A DNA stretch of 64,000 nucleotides from NCBI GenBank assembly GCA_035473775.1, contig DATINV010000099.1, forward strand, positions 1 through 64,000, written 5' to 3'. The DNA comes from AV40 sp035473775 (GTDB lineage Bacteria > Verrucomicrobiota > Verrucomicrobiia > Chthoniobacterales > UBA10450). Made by a program: the position numbers and the translations under genes. Under the pieces are notes generated by a model. That model saw nothing but the letters and a program-made list of their open reading frames with translations. It did not search any database and was not told the origin of the DNA. How positions within the stretch are numbered: the stretch's first letter is position 1; each line of letters begins with the position of its first letter. Below are positions 50,871 to 60,037 of the stretch, one piece after another.

Positions 50871-51841
50871 TGCGCGAGCTCCCGCGCCCAGTAGGTGACA
50901 ATAATGTCCGCGCCGGCGCGTTTGATCGACGTCATGATCTCCATGACGGCGGCACGTTCATCGAAGACTTTCTTTTCCGCCGCGGCCTTGACCATCGCGA
51001 ATTCCCCGCTGACGTGATAGACCGCGGTGGGTTTGCCAAAGCGCTCGCGCGCCCGCCAGAGAATATCGAGATAGGGCAGGGCGGGCTTAATCATAATAAT
51101 GTCGGCGCCCTCATCGATATCCAAAGCCACTTCGCGCAATGCTTCATCCGCGTTAGCGGTGTCCATTTGATACGTCCGGCGATCGCCGAATTGTGGCGGA
51201 CTTTCGGCCGCGTCGCGAAATGGTCCGTAAAAAACCGACGCAAATTTCGCCGCGTAACTCATGATTCCGACGTCGATGAATCCGTTGGCATCGAGCGCTT
51301 CACGAACTGCGCCGATGCGACCGTCCATCATGTCGCTCGGCGCCACCATATCGGCGCCGGCTTGTGCGTGTGAGAGTGCGGTCTTGGCCAAAAGTTCGAC
51401 GCTCTCATCGTTAAGGACATGAAAATGCTCGCCATCGATTCGCGTCACGCCGCAATGCCCGTGACTCATATACTCGCACAGACAGACGTCGGTGATCGTA
51501 GTTAGCCCAGGACATTTCTTTTTGATCGCGCGCAATGCTTTTTGAATCACGCTGTTTTCGGCGTAAGCGCCGCTCGCTTGTTCGTCCTTTTTGTCGGGGA
51601 TTCCGAAAAGTAAAATCGCCTGCAGTCCAGTGTCCTCTGCTTGCTTCGCCTGGTCGACAACCTCGTTTACGGTGAACTGGGAAACGCCGGGCATGCTCGG
51701 AATCGCGCGCCGTTTTTCGATTTTGTCGCTGACGAAGAGTGGAAGAACGAAATCATGGGCAGTTAGATTCGTCTCGCGGACCAGATTTCTGAGCGCAGGC
51801 GAGCGCCGCATCCGGCGCGGACGATGGACTAAATTTCGCAC
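50855..51841 (-). CDS. hemB: Delta-aminolevulinic acid dehydratase (porphobilinogen synthase)
   Basis: Condenses two 5-aminolevulinates to porphobilinogen in tetrapyrrole synthesis. The zinc-site cysteines are present (TDVCLCEYMSHGHCG), marking a zinc-dependent type, as are both Schiff-base lysines: SYAAKFASVFYGPF and IIMIKPALPYLDIL. The start is probably the GTG at 51841 (RNLVHRPRRMRRSPALRNLV, the usual N-terminus); the ATG at 51811 is the alternative. The frame open to 51910 runs into a palindromic repeat and is not used. 328 residues. Divergent from coaX and overlapping the downstream nuclease-like gene. Confidence 0.95.
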   Translation of the reverse strand: MRNLVHRPRRMRRSPALRNLVRETNLTAHDFVLPLFVSDKIEKRRAIPSMPGVSQFTVNEVVDQAKQAEDTGLQAILLFGIPDKKDEQASGAYAENSVIQKALRAIKKKCPGLTTITDVCLCEYMSHGHCGVTRIDGEHFHVLNDESVELLAKTALSHAQAGADMVAPSDMMDGRIGAVREALDANGFIDVGIMSYAAKFASVFYGPFRDAAESPPQFGDRRTYQMDTANADEALREVALDIDEGADIIMIKPALPYLDILWRARERFGKPTAVYHVSGEFAMVKAAAEKKVFDERAAVMEIMTSIKRAGADIIVTYWARELAQWLKE

Positions 51842-51886
51842 GCGAGAAGAGTACGCAGACCGCGGCAACGAGCAAAGAGCAGACTT

Positions 51887-51943
51887 CCGGCGGTCATCCG
51901 CCGCCGCCAACGCTATGGCGGGACAAGCAGACCGCCGCTACAG
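51887..51943 (+). repeat. REP-like palindromic element between hemB and coaX
   Basis: Inverted repeat with arms CCGGCGGTC and GACCGCCGC around an inner section reading GCCAACGCTATGGCGGGACA. Its right end, read on the minus strand, is CTGTAGCGGCGGTCTGCTTG, the same end as the element inside pdhC. It fills most of the 110-base divergent hemB-coaX gap and stops nine bases before the coaX start, so it lies in coaX's leader and could form a hairpin there. Confidence 0.65.
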
Positions 51944-51951
51944 TGGTTGGA

Positions 51952-52689
51952 ATGGCTGATTATCTCTTAATAGACATCAGCAACTCGTTCACGAAACTCG
52001 CGTTCGCAACGCCGCGAAAAATTTCGAACCCAAAACGGATCGAAACACCCAGACTGACCAGCGTCGCCCTCAAACGCCTCATTCGAAATCGGACGATTGA
52101 CCGGGTAGTGGTTTGTTCGGTCGTCCCGACAAAGAATGCAGCGGTTCGATCGGCTGCGAAACGATCGAAGATTTTGTGGTTAACACCGGACATTAAACTC
52201 GGCGTCGGAATTGATTACCCAAATCCCAGAGCGATTGGCGCGGATCGGCTCGCCAATGCTGCCGCGGTCGCAGCGCTTTATGGTTGTCCGGCAATCGTCG
52301 TCGATTTCGGAACTGCGGTGACGTTCGATATTGTTTCCAGGCAACGGAAATACATTGGGGGCGTGATCGCGCCCGGCTTGGAATCGATGACAAATTTTCT
52401 TTATCAACGCACCGCTTTGTTACCGAAGCTCTCGCTCAAGGAGCCAAAATCAGCGGTTGGCAGATCGACCCTGGAAGCGATGCGGGCCGGAGCTGTAATC
52501 GGCTACCGTGGATTGGTGCGGGAGATCATTGCTCGGATCAAAGCAGAGCGTTTTGCTAAGCAAAAGGTGCGAGTGATTGCCACTGGCGGCTATGCCGGCT
52601 TGATTGCGGCGCACCTGCGCGAAATCGACTCGGTTCATTCGAATTTGACCCTGGAAGGGCTGCGAATCGTGGCCAATTTGAACCGGTAG
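51952..52689 (+). CDS. coaX: Type III pantothenate kinase
   Basis: First step of CoA synthesis: phosphorylation of pantothenate by an ASKHA-fold kinase needing a monovalent cation. 245 residues. Phosphate-1-type motif DISNSFTK (residues about 7-14; most CoaX have DxGNT), pantothenate and adenosine segments AIGADRLANAAA and VVDFGTAVTFD, then YIGGVIAPGL and AVIGYRGLV. ATG at 51952 preferred to the GTG at 51943. Divergent from hemB with a palindromic element in its leader. Confidence 0.93.
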   Translation: MADYLLIDISNSFTKLAFATPRKISNPKRIETPRLTSVALKRLIRNRTIDRVVVCSVVPTKNAAVRSAAKRSKILWLTPDIKLGVGIDYPNPRAIGADRLANAAAVAALYGCPAIVVDFGTAVTFDIVSRQRKYIGGVIAPGLESMTNFLYQRTALLPKLSLKEPKSAVGRSTLEAMRAGAVIGYRGLVREIIARIKAERFAKQKVRVIATGGYAGLIAAHLREIDSVHSNLTLEGLRIVANLNR

Positions 52690-52793
52690 AACACCTTCGG
52701 CACGGGGCTCCGGCCAGACCCTCAAAAATATCTGGGGGGCGCACATTTTAGGCTTGTAATCGAAGCTTCAAAACGGTTTCATACTCCGAGGCC

Positions 52794-55700
52794 ATGAAAT
52801 TCCGGAAAATCGCGGCTATCGCCGTGCTCGTACTTGGGTCTTTGGCGGCGGACAATGTTGCTCCGTCGAAGGCGGAACTGGAAGGAATGTATGACAAGGC
52901 GTTTCGCGCTTTCGATTCGAGCAATTTCCCGGAGGCATTAAAACAACTCGACGCTATCGATACGCGTCAACCCGATCTGGCCGAGTCGCAAAATTTGCGC
53001 GGCGTGATTTACATGCGGCAGGGGATTTACGACAAAGCGGAAGCCGCGTTGCGTGAAGCGTTGCGAATCGATCCGAAATTCTGGAACGCGCGTTTCAATT
53101 TGGCCGAAATTCCGTTTTTGAGAAAAGATTGGGCCGATGCGCGCAATCGTTTTCAGGAATTGCTTTCCAGCAACGCTTCCGAACTGCAAGGGGAAGCGAC
53201 TCAGCTCATCCAATACAAAATTCTCCTGACTTATTTGCTCGAAGGAAAGGAGAACATGGTCGATTCGATTCTGGCCAAGTTTGAACTTTCGCCGGACACG
53301 CCGGCAGTGCATTACGCTAATGCCGCGATCGCACTCCAACAAAAGAATACTCAAGAAGCGCGTGATTGGATGGCGCAGGCCGAAAAGAATTTTTCGCCTC
53401 AGCTCAATAAACTTTTCGCCGAATCGTTGTACGAAGTCGGCTGGTTGCAGAAACAAGCTGGCCAGCAGCGCGCGGCGCTCGAGTTGACCTCGGCTTCGGA
53501 GCGCTCGGCAAAATCAAAAGCGTTTGCCAAATCACGAGTTGAGCAGGCGCGCCAGGCGTTTCAGCAGCGCGACCTCACGTCGGCTTTGAAATTTGTGAAC
53601 GACGCGGACGCGGCGGATCCGAACCAGGCCAGCATCTTCAATCTCCGCGGTGAGATTTTGATGGAGCAAAAGCAATTCGATCAGTCCGAGGCCGAATTCA
53701 AAAAAGCGTTGAAGACCGATCCGAAATTCCGCCAGGCGCAATTCAATCTGGCGTTGGTGCCACTGAAGAAAAAAGATTACACCACGGCGCGCGATCGCTT
53801 CGAAGCGCTTTTGGGCAAAACGCCCGGCGGAGACAAGAGTGAGGGCGCCCAGATCATCAAGTTCAACGTCTTCATGACTTTCTTGCTGGAGGGCAAAGAA
53901 AGCCGTGCCCAGAAGATGATGGAGCAATTCCAATTTACCGGCGACACACCGGCGCTTTATTACGCGCAAGCCGCCTGGGAGTTTAAACATAACAATCCAA
54001 ACAAGGCGACGGACTGGATCACTTCCGCGAAGAAAATTTATTCGCCCGCTTTGAATCTGGTTTTTGCGGATTCATTTTACGATCTCGGCTGGTTGCAAAG
54101 CCCGGCTGTGGCCACTTCTCCGGCGCCCGCGGCCGAAGCGGCGACGGCGTTGGCGGAAGCTCAAACCGAAGCCAGCCCGGCGATCGAGCCAAGTCCGATT
54201 CCAGGAGCTGCGCTTGCCAAGAATAAGGCTGGTGCACCAGCGATTGCCGGAATGGAAGCAACCGCACCCAAGGCGGAGGAAAGTTTGGCCAGTGCCGCTG
54301 TGAAGGAAGCCACCTCCCGCGCGCCTCAATCGTTTGCTGCGGGAAGTCCAGCCAAGCCAGACGAAATTCCGACTGCTGCGGCGCCCACATTCTCTCCAGT
54401 AGTAGAGACGCCAGTCGCGGCAGCGAACGCTCCGGCTTCGGCAGCAGTTCCGAAAGAGCAGCCGGCGAAGACGGAGACAAGCAAAGCAACGTCTCAAGCT
54501 CCACTACAAGCAAAAGCTCCTGCAGTTGCTGAAGCGAAAGCGCCAGCCGCTAAGCCAGCCGAATCTGCGCCCGCAACCGTTCTCGCGCCCGCGCGAGTTG
54601 CCGAAGGTTCGCGAAGCAAGTTTGATGGACAGAGTCTGCTGGTTGGAGCGCTCGTGCTGACGGGAATTGGTCTGCTCGCCTGGGTGTTTGTCCCTGTTGT
54701 TCGCCGTCGCGGAATTCAGTTGCCCAATTTCCGTCGCCCGGCGCCTGCAACCGGTCCGCAATTGAGCGGTATGGAACTTGCAGCGTCGGCTTCGCCACAA
54801 AAGGAAATGAAGGTGATGCCGCGAGTGACTGGAGGTCCCAGACAAGTTTCGCTGAAACTGAAAGCGTCTGAGCCGTCGCTGCGTCGCGCGGTAGTACCGT
54901 TGAGCAAACCCGGCCGCGTATTTGGTAACGGTAATGGCAACGGCAATGGCGGGGCCGCGGTTGTGGAACCGGCGATCGAAGGCAACGGCAAACGTCATGT
55001 TGTGATGCCCGAGCCTGTGGTGGAAGAAGCGTTCGAGGCCGTCGGACCGGTCGTGGAATCCGTTGGACCGGTAATGGAATCGGTTGGGCCGGTCTTTGAA
55101 CAAGGCGCGGTGACCGCAGCAGCAGCGCCTGTCGCCGAACCGGAATGGGTTTCACAACCAGTTGAAACCCCGACGTTCGATATGCCGCAGCCACTCGTTA
55201 CCGAGCTCGAACCACTCGTTAGCGAGCCCGAACCAATCGTTGCCGAGCCTGAACCAATCGTTTTTGAGCCAGAACCGGTTACAATGCCAGAACCGGAACC
55301 ACTGTTCGCGCAGATGCCAATTGTGGCCGAGCCGGAGGTTGAGCCGGTGGGTCAAGGACAACCCATTCCTCAGTTGACGCCTGTTGAGGAACCGTCGATC
55401 ATTGAGGTCACCGAACCCGAACCGGCTGCAGTCGAGGCGTTTCGTCAACCAGGCGAACCGTTTATTTCGCCGGAACCGGTCATTGAAACACCAGTTTACG
55501 AACCAACCACACCAGTAATCATGCCTGAACCGATCCAAATCCCAACCGCTCAACGAGGTGGCTCACCTCAACCTGCCGGCGCCATGCAAACCGCCGTGCA
55601 ACTCACCTTCGCTTTCGAGATTGCGTCGATGCAGCTGACTCCGTCCTTCAAGATGGGCGCTTTGCAATTGCGGCCCTCCTCGAAGGTTGTGACGATGCGC

Positions 55701-56168
55701 CTCGCCGGTTCTTCACCGCAGCCTGCGATGAATCTGCAGGTGACTTTCGAGATCGCTCGGATCCAGCCAGCCGGCGGGACTCTCGGCAGCGTTCGTCTGA
55801 CCCCATCGCAACAGCAACGTCCGTCCGTTGTTGGCTCGCCCTCCTTCACGGTTGGCGGCCTTCATCTGGTTTCAGACTTTGCCGCCGCGCCGTTGCAACT
55901 AACGCCGTCCCAACAGGGTCAGGCGGCCGTGCACGTGGTCGCGCCGTTCCAGATCGCAACGGTTGAATTCTCACCATCGTTCGAAATTTCGTCGATCGTG
56001 CTGAACTCCAATTCGAAGCAAGTAATGGTGCAATTGCCGACCGCCGCAGGAACCGCAGTCGAAGGCGCTCCAATGTTCGAGATTTCGAACCTGCAACTCA
56101 CCGGCAGTGGCGAAATCGGAATGATGCAGCTGAACCTGCTCGGCCAGGGTCCGCGCCGCGCCGCGTAA
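52794..56168 (+). CDS. TPR / single-pass membrane protein with Pro-Glu repeats and beta-rich C-terminus
   Basis: 1,124 residues, not a known family as a whole. Order: signal peptide (1-20); two copies of a roughly 200-residue TPR-containing module (about 27-228 and 246-442, both ending in a GWLQ motif after SPQLNKLF or SPALNLVF); an Ala/Pro/Glu-rich linker (450-605); one transmembrane helix (about 613-636) followed by RRRG; a further linker with Gly-Asn repeats and acidic EP(L/I)V-type repeats (700-920); and a C-terminal region (about 927-1124) of repeating FEI..QLTPS-like strands with hardly any charged residues. Probably an envelope scaffold with the TPRs outside. Single gene; terminator follows. 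Confidence 0.8.
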   Translation: MKFRKIAAIAVLVLGSLAADNVAPSKAELEGMYDKAFRAFDSSNFPEALKQLDAIDTRQPDLAESQNLRGVIYMRQGIYDKAEAALREALRIDPKFWNARFNLAEIPFLRKDWADARNRFQELLSSNASELQGEATQLIQYKILLTYLLEGKENMVDSILAKFELSPDTPAVHYANAAIALQQKNTQEARDWMAQAEKNFSPQLNKLFAESLYEVGWLQKQAGQQRAALELTSASERSAKSKAFAKSRVEQARQAFQQRDLTSALKFVNDADAADPNQASIFNLRGEILMEQKQFDQSEAEFKKALKTDPKFRQAQFNLALVPLKKKDYTTARDRFEALLGKTPGGDKSEGAQIIKFNVFMTFLLEGKESRAQKMMEQFQFTGDTPALYYAQAAWEFKHNNPNKATDWITSAKKIYSPALNLVFADSFYDLGWLQSPAVATSPAPAAEAATALAEAQTEASPAIEPSPIPGAALAKNKAGAPAIAGMEATAPKAEESLASAAVKEATSRAPQSFAAGSPAKPDEIPTAAAPTFSPVVETPVAAANAPASAAVPKEQPAKTETSKATSQAPLQAKAPAVAEAKAPAAKPAESAPATVLAPARVAEGSRSKFDGQSLLVGALVLTGIGLLAWVFVPVVRRRGIQLPNFRRPAPATGPQLSGMELAASASPQKEMKVMPRVTGGPRQVSLKLKASEPSLRRAVVPLSKPGRVFGNGNGNGNGGAAVVEPAIEGNGKRHVVMPEPVVEEAFEAVGPVVESVGPVMESVGPVFEQGAVTAAAAPVAEPEWVSQPVETPTFDMPQPLVTELEPLVSEPEPIVAEPEPIVFEPEPVTMPEPEPLFAQMPIVAEPEVEPVGQGQPIPQLTPVEEPSIIEVTEPEPAAVEAFRQPGEPFISPEPVIETPVYEPTTPVIMPEPIQIPTAQRGGSPQPAGAMQTAVQLTFAFEIASMQLTPSFKMGALQLRPSSKVVTMRLAGSSPQPAMNLQVTFEIARIQPAGGTLGSVRLTPSQQQRPSVVGSPSFTVGGLHLVSDFAAAPLQLTPSQQGQAAVHVVAPFQIATVEFSPSFEISSIVLNSNSKQVMVQLPTAAGTAVEGAPMFEISNLQLTGSGEIGMMQLNLLGQGPRRAA
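54925..54951 (+). repeat. Hexamer repeat encoding Gly-Asn
   Basis: Four and a half tandem six-base units of the GGYAAY type, translated as alternating Gly and Asn within the linker of the TPR/membrane protein. Confidence 0.75.
55186..55281 (+). repeat. 24-base tandem repeats encoding Pro-Leu/Ile-Val-Glu units
   Basis: About four units of 24 bases, each translated as an eight-residue EP(L/I)Vx-E-like unit (QPLVTELE, PLVSEPEP and so on). They lie in the acidic linker of the TPR/membrane protein; a shorter 21-base repeat (VGPVVES-type) precedes them at about 55039-55098. Confidence 0.7.
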
Positions 56169-56189
56169 CCATCGCTAACAAACTTTCGT

Positions 56190-56220
56190 CAGAGCGACTC
56201 GCCCGAGTCGCTCTGTTTGT
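56190..56220 (+). terminator. Rho-independent terminator after the TPR/membrane protein gene
   Basis: Perfect 12-bp stem CAGAGCGACTCG / CGAGTCGCTCTG with a tight loop, followed by TTTGT. It starts 22 bases after the stop and lies between two convergent genes. Confidence 0.85.
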
Positions 56221-56233
56221 GTACGGCCTTCGG

Positions 56234-57352
56234 CTATTTTCCTTTGCCGAACGAGCTGCGATTTAACGAGCGCAGCTCTTTCGGAAGAAATTCTCCGTCA
56301 CGACGGATCAATTCCCCGTCGAAATAGATCTCACCGCCGCCGTAACTTTTCCGTTGGATACAGACCATGTCCCAATGCACCTGGCTTCGGTTGCCATTGT
56401 CGGCTTCTTCGTAGGCCTGGCCCGGCGTGAAATGAAACGAACCGGCGATTTTTTCGTCGAAAAGAATGTCCCGCATCGGCTCGAGCACATAAGGGTTAAA
56501 TCCGAACGAAAACTCGCCGACGTAGCGCGCTCCCGCGTCGGAGTTGAGGATCTTGTTTAGTTTCTCGGTTTGGTTGCTCGTTGCCTTAACGACTTTACCG
56601 TTTCGGAAATCGAGACGGATCCCGTCAAAGGCGATGCTTTGATAAATCGTGGGCGCGTTGAACGTGACGTGCCCTTCCACAGAGTTCTTGACTGGTGCCG
56701 TGAAAACCTCGCCGTCCGGAATGTTTCGATCGCCGCCGCAAATGATTGCCGGAATTCCTTTGATGCTGAACCGCAGATTTGTTCCCGGTCCTTTAATTTG
56801 TACGCGATCGGCGCTTTCCATTAAGTTCTTCAACGCCTTCATGCCCGGCTGCAGTTTCTGGTAGTCGAGCGTGCAAACGTCGAAATAGAAATCTTCAAAG
56901 GCTTCGGTGCTCATTCCGGCCAGCTGGGCCATCGACGGAGACGGCCAGCGCAGAACACACCACTTCGTTTTCTTCACCCGCTGGTCCTGGACCGGCCGCA
57001 TTTTCTTCGCCACCAGCTGCATTTTCGTGACTGGCACATCCGACAATTCGGTAATGTTATTGCTACCCCGAAGCGCGATATAGGCCTGCATCTTCTTCAT
57101 TCGGGCAAGTTCGTGGGCGGCCGCAATATTCAATTGGCGATCGGACGCCTCCAATGCCAACTCGCGGCTGATTCGGTTACGCTGAACCTGGACGAATGGA
57201 ATCGCGCCGGCTTTTCGAGCGGCGCGCACGAGCGCAATCGTCATTTCGTCCGGAACATCGAAGGCTTCAATCAAGACGTTCTCGTTCCGTTTGAGTCTGG
57301 TCGAATATTCGACCAATAATTTGGCGAGCTTATCGAAGCGGGCGTCATGCAT
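56234..57352 (-). CDS. M29-family aminopeptidase (AmpS/PepS-like)
   Basis: Metal-dependent aminopeptidase, cytoplasmic, of the thermophilic/staphylococcal M29 group. Metal-binding segments are all present: PDGEVFTAP (Glu), FDGIRLDF, GEFSFGFNP (Glu), SFHFTPGQAYEEAD (His) and QVHWDMV (His and Asp). About 372 residues from the ATG at 57352 (MHDARFDKLAKLLVEYST, the usual start); upstream in-frame starts at 57370 and 57388 add an unrelated tail. Followed upstream on the same strand by rsmB with a 63-base gap. Confidence 0.92.
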   Translation of the reverse strand: MHDARFDKLAKLLVEYSTRLKRNENVLIEAFDVPDEMTIALVRAARKAGAIPFVQVQRNRISRELALEASDRQLNIAAAHELARMKKMQAYIALRGSNNITELSDVPVTKMQLVAKKMRPVQDQRVKKTKWCVLRWPSPSMAQLAGMSTEAFEDFYFDVCTLDYQKLQPGMKALKNLMESADRVQIKGPGTNLRFSIKGIPAIICGGDRNIPDGEVFTAPVKNSVEGHVTFNAPTIYQSIAFDGIRLDFRNGKVVKATSNQTEKLNKILNSDAGARYVGEFSFGFNPYVLEPMRDILFDEKIAGSFHFTPGQAYEEADNGNRSQVHWDMVCIQRKSYGGGEIYFDGELIRRDGEFLPKELRSLNRSSFGKGK

Positions 57353-57415
57353 AGGGTGGTACGATTCCATTCCGGGGCAGGGATGCAACCCTCAGCGCAG
57401 GTTGACTCGACTAGT

Positions 57416-58666
57416 CTAGTTCGTCCGACGAAATCTTGCCGCAAAAGCGCCGTCAAAATGATTCGTGAATGGAAGACATTTTCGTTGCTCCTCCAATTTA
57501 AAGCTCGGCATATCGCGGATCAGCGCTCGCGTGACCTCTTCATTTTCTTCGCGTTCAAGACTGCACGTGCTGTAAACGAGAATCCCAGCCGGTTTCAGCA
57601 ACGCCGAAACCGCATGCGCGATTTCCAACTGGCGGTCTCGCATACGTCCAAATTCGGTTGGCTTTAATCGCCACCGGACATCCACCCGCCGGCGCATGAC
57701 GCCGGTGTTGCTGCAGGGCGCGTCGATCAGGATTCGGTCGAAGGGAGCCAGCGAATGGATCGCCTCGGGCGTTTCTGTTTTTGTCCAGTCGTGTCGAAAG
57801 ATCTCCGCGATCCGAGCACCGAGCCGGTCGACGTTTTCTTGAACGAGACTCAATCGATCTGCCTCACGGTCGCAAGCCAGGATCAAACCATCGTTTTGCA
57901 TCAACTCGGCGAGATAGGCTGTTTTTCCGCCAGGTGCCGCGCATGCGTCGAGGATCTTCTCGCCGGGTTTTGGTTCCAATAATTCACACGCGATCGCTGT
58001 GCTCGGGTCCTGGATGTAACAGTCTCCCTGACTGAGCGCCTTATTTGGCGAAGAGAGCTCTACGAAGTTTGCAATGTTTGGGATCGAGCGAGCGTCGCGA
58101 TATCGCTCCAGAAAATTCGGAAGATCGGTCTTCAGCCGATTGATGCGCGCGTAGATCGGCGGCGGCCGATTGTTCCATTCACACAATGCGGTGGTTGCCT
58201 CGTCCCCAAATTCTTTGCCCCAGCGTTCGATCAAGAATTTGGGGTGCGAAAATCGAATGTCCTGCGGCTGTGATCGTAGCTCTTGCCGCAAATCGGTTTC
58301 CTTTCGAATCGCCGATCGCAGGATTCCATTTATGATTGGTCGCTGCCGTTTTGTGACCAGGTGAACAGTCTCGTAGACGGCTGCATGCTCGGACGTCTTC
58401 GCAATAAACAATTGGTAAAGCCCTAGCCGCAAAACATCTCGAACATCGACATCTATTCGACGTGGCCGCAGTGAGGCGATCCAGAAATCAAGCAGGGTGA
58501 GGTTTCGTAGAACCCCGTAAAAAAGTTCGACCGCGAAGGCGCGATCGGTTGATTTCAACAGCGCATCGTCTAAGAGCCGCGAAATGACACGATCGGCAAA
58601 ATACCGTCTCGTCCGCCAGATTTTCAGCGCGGCGAGGGCGACTCGGCGAGCTGAAAGCTGCGCCAC
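57416..58666 (-). CDS. rsmB: 16S rRNA (cytosine-967-C5)-methyltransferase
   Basis: SAM-dependent rRNA methyltransferase. 416 residues: a NusB-like N-terminal domain (about 1-140, containing DRAFAVELFYGVLRN), then the catalytic domain with the SAM motif LDACAAPGGKTAYLAELM, the conserved DAPCSNTG and the catalytic YSTCSLEREENEEV (both cysteines of the RNA m5C family). GTG start at 58666. Seven bases separate it from ugd on the same strand, so the two are probably co-transcribed although functionally unrelated. Confidence 0.94.
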   Translation of the reverse strand: MAQLSARRVALAALKIWRTRRYFADRVISRLLDDALLKSTDRAFAVELFYGVLRNLTLLDFWIASLRPRRIDVDVRDVLRLGLYQLFIAKTSEHAAVYETVHLVTKRQRPIINGILRSAIRKETDLRQELRSQPQDIRFSHPKFLIERWGKEFGDEATTALCEWNNRPPPIYARINRLKTDLPNFLERYRDARSIPNIANFVELSSPNKALSQGDCYIQDPSTAIACELLEPKPGEKILDACAAPGGKTAYLAELMQNDGLILACDREADRLSLVQENVDRLGARIAEIFRHDWTKTETPEAIHSLAPFDRILIDAPCSNTGVMRRRVDVRWRLKPTEFGRMRDRQLEIAHAVSALLKPAGILVYSTCSLEREENEEVTRALIRDMPSFKLEEQRKCLPFTNHFDGAFAARFRRTN

Positions 58667-58673
58667 GGTAGTT

Positions 58674-59987
58674 TTATCGCGGGATGGTGCTGGCGCGGCC
58701 CATCGAATGATAATGAAAGCCGAACTCGCCCATCGTCTCGGGATTTAAGAGATTCCGTCCGTCGAAAACGATTGGTGTGGTCATGCGTTTCTTGACCTCG
58801 GCGAAATCGATGTTGGCAAACTCCGGCCATTCCGTCGCAATCACCAGCGCTTCGGCCCCATCGACCGCGTCCAAGGCCGACTTTGCAAAATTCGCGTCCG
58901 CGACGGCTTTCAACTCGCGAGCTTTCTCCATTCCTTTTGGATCGTAAACGCTGACGTGCGCGCCTTCGCGTAGCATCGAGTCAACCAGCTCGACCGCAAC
59001 AGATGAGCGAACGTCATCCGTATCAGGTTTAAAGGTCAGACCCCAAACTGCGATCCGTTTTTCACGCAATACCCACAACGTGTCGCGAATGAGTTTCAGG
59101 AAACGCTCCTTTTGCAATCCATTTATCCGCTGCACTTCCTTCAAGAGCGTGAATGGCACGCCAAGCTGATCGCTGATGTGGATGAAGGCGGCCACATCTT
59201 TGGGAAAGCAGGAGCCGCCGTAACCGATGCCGGCGTTCAGGAATTGTCGTCCGATTCGCCGATCCATTCCGATTCCATCGGCGACCTTCTCGACGTCCGC
59301 CCCGCTAACTTGGCAGATCGCGGAAATGGCGTTGATGTAGGAAATCTTCAGCGCCAAAAAAGAATTGGCCGCGTGCTTGATCAGTTCTGCGCTGTTGATG
59401 TCGGTGACCAATATTGGCGCCATGAAGGGCTCATACACTTTCTTCATCAGGTCCACCGCATTCTGACTTTGCGCGCCGATAACAATTCGGTCCGGATGCA
59501 TCAAATCGTGAATGGCGCAGCCCTCGCGGAGAAATTCGGGATTGCTAACGACATCAAACTTCGCGCCGTGGCGGTTGTAGCGTTTGATCGTCTCAGCGAC
59601 GCGTTCGCCGGTCTTCACCGGCACAGTGCTTTTGTCGACGATTACTCGATAGTCACTCAATACGTCGGCAATTTCGCGGGAAACTTTTTCGATGAAGCTG
59701 AGATCGACTTCTCCGTTAGGCTGAGGCGGCGTTGGGACGGCAATGAAAACGATTTGTGAATTGTCCACTCCTTCGCGAATGCTGCTGCTAAAGCGCAGAC
59801 GATGGGCCGAGACATTGCGGTGGATGATCTGTTCCAGGCCAGGTTCGTAAATTGGAATGCGGCCTGCCTGCAAGGTTTTGACTTTGGCTTCGTCGTTGTC
59901 GACGCAAACCACGTTGTGCCCGACGTCGGCAAAACAAGCGCCGGTAACAAGACCTACATAGCCCGAACCGATGATCGAAATATCCAT
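58674..59987 (-). CDS. ugd: UDP-glucose 6-dehydrogenase
   Basis: Oxidises UDP-glucose to UDP-glucuronate, a precursor for capsule and exopolysaccharide. 437 residues: N-terminal NAD domain MDISIIGSGYVGLVTGACFA, then VAVPTPPQPNGEVD, TVPVKTGE, NPEFLREGCAIHDLMHPDR, and the catalytic Cys at about residue 258 in GIGYGGSCFPKD; the C-terminal UDP-binding domain includes WGLTFKPDTDDVRSS. ATG at 59987. Lies between rsmB and lptD on the minus strand. It could feed the sugar-nucleotide pool of the glycosylation region. Confidence 0.96.
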   Translation of the reverse strand: MDISIIGSGYVGLVTGACFADVGHNVVCVDNDEAKVKTLQAGRIPIYEPGLEQIIHRNVSAHRLRFSSSIREGVDNSQIVFIAVPTPPQPNGEVDLSFIEKVSREIADVLSDYRVIVDKSTVPVKTGERVAETIKRYNRHGAKFDVVSNPEFLREGCAIHDLMHPDRIVIGAQSQNAVDLMKKVYEPFMAPILVTDINSAELIKHAANSFLALKISYINAISAICQVSGADVEKVADGIGMDRRIGRQFLNAGIGYGGSCFPKDVAAFIHISDQLGVPFTLLKEVQRINGLQKERFLKLIRDTLWVLREKRIAVWGLTFKPDTDDVRSSVAVELVDSMLREGAHVSVYDPKGMEKARELKAVADANFAKSALDAVDGAEALVIATEWPEFANIDFAEVKKRMTTPIVFDGRNLLNPETMGEFGFHYHSMGRASTIPR

Positions 59988-60037
59988 GAATGAAGAATGT
60001 TGCTAGCGGCTCAACCTAGCACAGTCCCAGGGGATGT

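Noticed and set aside
51842..51910. N-terminal extension of hemB
   Set aside because: The added residues come from the palindromic element and do not resemble HemB N-termini.
52690..52793. Promoter before the TPR/membrane protein gene
   Set aside because: TTGTAA and CATACT can be picked out but the spacing is about 20 bases and neither hexamer is strong.
54900..55290. Tandem short repeats considered as a possible CRISPR array
   Set aside because: Units are 6, 21 and 24 bases without spacers, all in frame, and encode low-complexity linker.
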